Source: Erysipelothrix sp.
GTDB taxonomy: Bacteria > Bacillota_I > Bacilli_A > Erysipelotrichales > Erysipelotrichaceae
Assembly: GCA_012512595.1 (NCBI GenBank)
Contig: JAAZDW010000028.1
Coordinates: 1 to 33,372 of the forward strand
DNA: 33,372 bases
Direction: 5' to 3'
In this document: piece by piece, positions 31,018-33,372 of the stretch
How the letters are laid out: each line of letters starts with the position of its first letter
How positions within the stretch are numbered: position 1 is the first letter of the stretch
Notes under the pieces: model-generated
What the model saw: the letters and a program-made list of their open reading frames with translations, nothing else
Database searches by the model: none
What the model was told of the DNA's origin: nothing
Position numbers and translations under genes: made by a program

Positions 31018-31628
31018 CGATCAGATGTTTCAAATACAATTTCTTGGATCGATGATACTACGTCAACTTCCCTAATCACAATGCCATCTGGTACATTTAC
31101 ATGTTCATGTGTGAAATTTACAATACCTATTATACCATATTCAATTAACTTATCAACTGTCTCTTGTATATTATCAGAGCCAGTTAAGATCGCAATCTTG
31201 CTTCCATCTGGAATTTTTGTTTCTAATTCATCGATGTGATAAACTGGTACATTTAAATTTTGTTTGTCTTCTATTTTGGAATCAAAACCACAGACAATTT
31301 CTCCAACAACATAATCCCAATGGTTGTAATTAAGTAGGGCTCTACCTAAGTTACCGACTCCAACTAAGATTATTTTCTCTTCAAAATTCATTCCTAAAAT
31401 TTCATTAAATCGACTTTCTAAAAGTTCAACATCATAACCATAACCTTGTTTACCAAGTTTTCCTAATAAGGAAAAGTCTCTTCTGATTGTTGTTGATTTA
31501 ATATTAACTAAGTCACTTAATTCATGTGACATTACTTTGTCGACGCCTTCTCTTTTAAGTCTTCTAACAGCCTTTAAATAAAGCGGGTATCTTCTTAGTG
31601 TTGCATTTGATATTTTATTTTTACTCAT
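31002..31628 (-). CDS. rex: Redox-sensing transcriptional repressor Rex
   Basis: Rex senses the NADH/NAD+ ratio and represses fermentation and respiration genes. This 208-residue protein has an N-terminal winged helix ('ISNATLRRYPLYLKAVRRLK', 'VNIKSTTIRRDFSLLGKLGK') and a Rossmann domain with GVGNLG (90-95). 'VCGFDSKIED' and 'VYHIDELE' follow, and the swapped C-terminal helix 'SSIQEIVFE' closes the domain. The 'TTIRRDFS-LGK-GKQGYGY' phrase is diagnostic. ATG 31628 has GGTGAT upstream; an in-frame ATG at 31661 would extend into the promoter. A TCACAA-TTGTGA palindrome at its promoter suggests autoregulation. Preceded by tsaD after 105 bases. Confidence 0.95.
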   Translation of the reverse strand: MSKNKISNATLRRYPLYLKAVRRLKREGVDKVMSHELSDLVNIKSTTIRRDFSLLGKLGKQGYGYDVELLESRFNEILGMNFEEKIILVGVGNLGRALLNYNHWDYVVGEIVCGFDSKIEDKQNLNVPVYHIDELETKIPDGSKIAILTGSDNIQETVDKLIEYGIIGIVNFTHEHVNVPDGIVIREVDVVSSIQEIVFETSDRYSKD

Positions 31629-31653
31629 ATAATCACCATTGCTATGATACCAC

Positions 31654-31683
31654 ATTATCACAAGTTTGTGAATCTTTTATTAA
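31654..31683 (-). promoter_or_regulatory. rex promoter with TCACAA/TTGTGA palindrome
   Basis: On the minus strand TTAATA (31683-31678), 18 bp, then GATAAT (31659-31654) with TGT in front as an extended -10. The palindrome TCACAA-N2-TTGTGA (31658-31671) overlaps the -10 and spacer. The half-sites are those of Rex operators (TTGTGA-N6-TCACAA) but face outward with a 2-base gap. Confidence 0.55.
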
Positions 31684-31733
31684 TCTAAAACGTAATGTTT
31701 TGCTAATATACTTGCTTTTATTCCAAATTAGTA

Positions 31734-32747
31734 CTAAAACAACTTTTTATGCGAAGGATTAGCCCCATCTTTTAAAGTTCCAAACTTGCTAGCTCGATAT
31801 AATGGAAAGGCTGCTGCGCCAATCATGGCAGCATTATCACTACAATACTTCATTTGTGGATAGGCAAATACTATGTCAGGATATAATTCTTTAAAACGAT
31901 TAATTTCGGAACGAAGCCGGCTATTAGCGGCCACGCCTCCTGCTAAAACAAACTGTTTAATTGGCAATTCTTTTATTAATTCTTCACTTTTTCTAACTAA
32001 CTGATCAATCGCAACTTGTTGAAATGAGGCAGCTAAATCCGCGTTATCGACGCTTCGCCCAGCTTTGTTTTCACGTTGAACCAGTTGTAAAACACTAGAT
32101 TTTAAGCCACTAAAAGAAAAGTTAAATTCACCTTGGGCCTTTGGCTCTGTTAATTCATACTTTGGTTGGCCAAATTTTGATAACTTGTCAATTTCTACCC
32201 CACCTGGATAGGGAATATCCATAATTCTACCAACTTTATCAAAGGCTTCACCAACTGCATCATCGGTTGTTTTGCCATAAATTTTATATGTTTGTTCATC
32301 AGAAAAATAGATTAACTCTGAGTGTCCTCCTGAGACAACAAGCGCTAAAAGCGGATATAATAATTTTTCACTATCAATTTGGTTGGCCATAATATGACCA
32401 TAAATATGATTAACTGGGATTAAAGGTTTGTCGATGGTCCAGGCTAAAGTTTTTGCGGCGACAACCCCGACATGAAGTGATCCAATTAAGCCTGGTCCTT
32501 GAGTATACGCAACTGCATCTATGTCCTGATATTCAATATTGGCAGCTTTAATTGCGGCATCAATTACCTTTGATATATTTTCAACGTGCATTCGCGAGGC
32601 ACTTTCTGGAATTACTCCACCATATTGTTTGTGAAAATCGACTTGACTGTTGACGATATTACTTAAAACCGTTGAGTCATTTTTTAAAACAGCACAGGCT
32701 GTTTCATCACAGCTACTTTCAATTGCTAGTATAATTATATCACTCAT
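31734..32747 (-). CDS. tsaD: tRNA N6-adenosine threonylcarbamoyltransferase TsaD
   Basis: TsaD transfers threonylcarbamoyl to A37 of ANN-decoding tRNAs, working with TsaB and TsaE. The 337-residue protein has 'ILAIESSCDETACAV' (6-20), 'GGVIPESASRMHVENI', 'YTQGPGLIGSLHVGV' and the metal site 'VNHIYGH' with His114 and His118. 'LVVSGGHSELIYF', 'DAVGEAFDKVGRIMDIPYPG' and 'VLAGGVAANSRLR' follow, the full ASKHA-fold set. GGAGG lies six bases before the ATG. It overlaps rimI by 8 bases, in the order tsaB-rimI-tsaD, common in Firmicutes. Length is normal. Confidence 0.97.
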   Translation of the reverse strand: MSDIIILAIESSCDETACAVLKNDSTVLSNIVNSQVDFHKQYGGVIPESASRMHVENISKVIDAAIKAANIEYQDIDAVAYTQGPGLIGSLHVGVVAAKTLAWTIDKPLIPVNHIYGHIMANQIDSEKLLYPLLALVVSGGHSELIYFSDEQTYKIYGKTTDDAVGEAFDKVGRIMDIPYPGGVEIDKLSKFGQPKYELTEPKAQGEFNFSFSGLKSSVLQLVQRENKAGRSVDNADLAASFQQVAIDQLVRKSEELIKELPIKQFVLAGGVAANSRLRSEINRFKELYPDIVFAYPQMKYCSDNAAMIGAAAFPLYRASKFGTLKDGANPSHKKLF

Positions 32748-33186
32748 ATAATACCTCCTTTTGCATCATATAGGCATCTTCGCCTGTTTTATCATAGTAG
32801 TTTTTAATTGTTCTTAAAGTTGTAAAACCTAGTTTATAATATAGATTATAGGCAGCATGGTTATTAACGTTTACTTCTAAGGTGATGGTTGTAGCCTTAA
32901 TTTTATGGGCATAGTCAAATAAACTGTCAAACAATCTAGTCGCTATTCCCATTCTTTGATGATTTTTTGATATCGCAATATTTATAATATCAACATTGTC
33001 ATCAAAGGCCCAAAAACCAAGGTATCCGACAAGGATATTATTTATATAAGCACCAAAAAAGACGCTTTTTTCATTTTTGATTACTTCGTAGTATAAAATC
33101 TTAAAATCCCATGGTTGTGAATAGTTTTCTCGCTCTATTTCTAACATGGTTATTAAGTCTTTCTCTTTTACACTTCTAATTATCAT
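32740..33186 (-). CDS. rimI: Ribosomal-protein-S18-alanine N-acetyltransferase RimI (GNAT)
   Basis: This 148-residue GNAT enzyme has 'IERENYSQPWDFKILYYEV' at the N-terminus, motif A 'INIAISKNHQRMGIATRLF' with the acetyl-CoA loop Q-R-M-G-I-A (77-82), and 'LEVNVNNHAAYNLYYKLGF'. This last is the RimI-type Asn/Tyr segment. RimI acetylates the N-terminal alanine of ribosomal protein S18; in many genomes it sits between tsaB and tsaD, as here. The ATG overlaps the upstream gene's TGA as ATGA, and the end overlaps tsaD by 8 bases, so the three are translationally coupled. Other acetyl acceptors are possible. Confidence 0.9.
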   Translation of the reverse strand: MIIRSVKEKDLITMLEIERENYSQPWDFKILYYEVIKNEKSVFFGAYINNILVGYLGFWAFDDNVDIINIAISKNHQRMGIATRLFDSLFDYAHKIKATTITLEVNVNNHAAYNLYYKLGFTTLRTIKNYYDKTGEDAYMMQKEVLYE

Positions 33187-33372
33187 AAATTACTCTTATA
33201 ATACTCCGGTTTTGCATCTAAAGCTGACTCTTTTTGCCAATATTGTCTCAAAAGTATAAAATTATCTTTTAAATCGTAAAACTTATCTTCTAAACCAAGA
33301 ATTGATGCTTCACCAATAATTTCTTGATTTTTAACTAATTCTAAGGCTTCAATATTATACATACCTTCTTTA
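33183..33372 (-). CDS. tsaB: C-terminal fragment, probably TsaB (truncated by window end)
   Basis: The minus strand is open from the window edge to TGA 33185-33183, giving about 63 residues ending 'WQKESALDAKPEYYKSNL'. The TGA overlaps the rimI ATG by four bases (ATGA). TsaB proteins usually end with a P-x-Y-hydrophobic motif of the 'xPxYLR' type, and 'KPEYYK' is compatible. The assignment rests mainly on the conserved order tsaB-rimI-tsaD. The visible segment alone ('LVKNQEIIGEASILGLEDKF') is not diagnostic. TsaB is the TsaD paralogue without catalytic metal that makes the active heterodimer. Confidence 0.6.
   Translation of the reverse strand, partial: KEGMYNIEALELVKNQEIIGEASILGLEDKFYDLKDNFILLRQYWQKESALDAKPEYYKSNL

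Noticed and set aside
1-33372. Mycoplasma-type code (TGA as Trp)
   Set aside because: TGA ends several genes, for example the alpha/beta hydrolase and rimI, exactly at overlaps with the next start, and Trp is encoded by TGG.
1-33372. CRISPR arrays, insertion sequences, prophage, tRNA or rRNA genes
   Set aside because: No regularly spaced repeats, transposase or phage motifs or tRNA-like cloverleaf sequences were recognised.

Overview
The window is AT-rich bacterial chromosome with the standard genetic code (TGA is a stop, tryptophan is TGG), strong AGGAGG-type ribosome binding sites and compact operons. Gene content (CdaA-CdaR-GlmM, Rex, a T-box asnS leader, an OmpR-family pair resembling CssRS, a lactose/cellobiose-type PTS IIB, Firmicutes-type paired ABC exporters) points to a low-GC Firmicute. 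Peptidoglycan genes plus a reduced, Mollicutes-like flavour make an Erysipelotrichia-like lineage my best guess; this is inference. There are no rRNA or tRNA genes, CRISPR arrays, insertion sequences or phage genes. The ends cut a DeoR-family regulator (left) and probably tsaB (right).

Layout. 1-5470: end of a DeoR regulator, a Cof-type HAD phosphatase, then a divergent locus with an SIS sugar-isomerase-like protein on the minus strand and an MFS permease plus a neutral-ceramidase-like hydrolase on the plus strand, and a small membrane protein. 5483-9826 (minus): alpha/beta hydrolase, membrane-anchored Mur ligase, Nudix hydrolase, Ddl, then a separately promoted 52-residue membrane-anchored microprotein. 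9929-15583 (minus): cdaA-cdaR-glmM followed by a response regulator and a histidine kinase, joining c-di-AMP synthesis, UDP-GlcNAc precursor supply and envelope sensing in one apparent transcript.

15736-22290: msrA, a TetR regulator divergent from a two-subunit ABC exporter with one degenerate ATP site, and a TraB-family membrane protein ending at a long convergent hairpin. 22308-27991 (minus): a small membrane protein, a sugar nucleotidyltransferase, mscL, a DUF2752/TM2 pair, an orphan PTS IIB, and an operon of an ankyrin-repeat protein with an EF-G-like GTPase. That operon is preceded by a short leader ORF abutting a transcription terminator. 28063-33372 (minus): a MalY/PatB-type PLP lyase, asnS behind a T-box with an AAC specifier, rex with a palindrome at its promoter, and tsaD-rimI-(tsaB).

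Most noteworthy: the leader-peptide attenuator ahead of the ankyrin/EF-G-like operon, the SIS/MFS/ceramidase-like locus, and the Mur ligase whose usual N-terminal domain is replaced by membrane helices. All family assignments come from reading motifs by eye; no database search was run.
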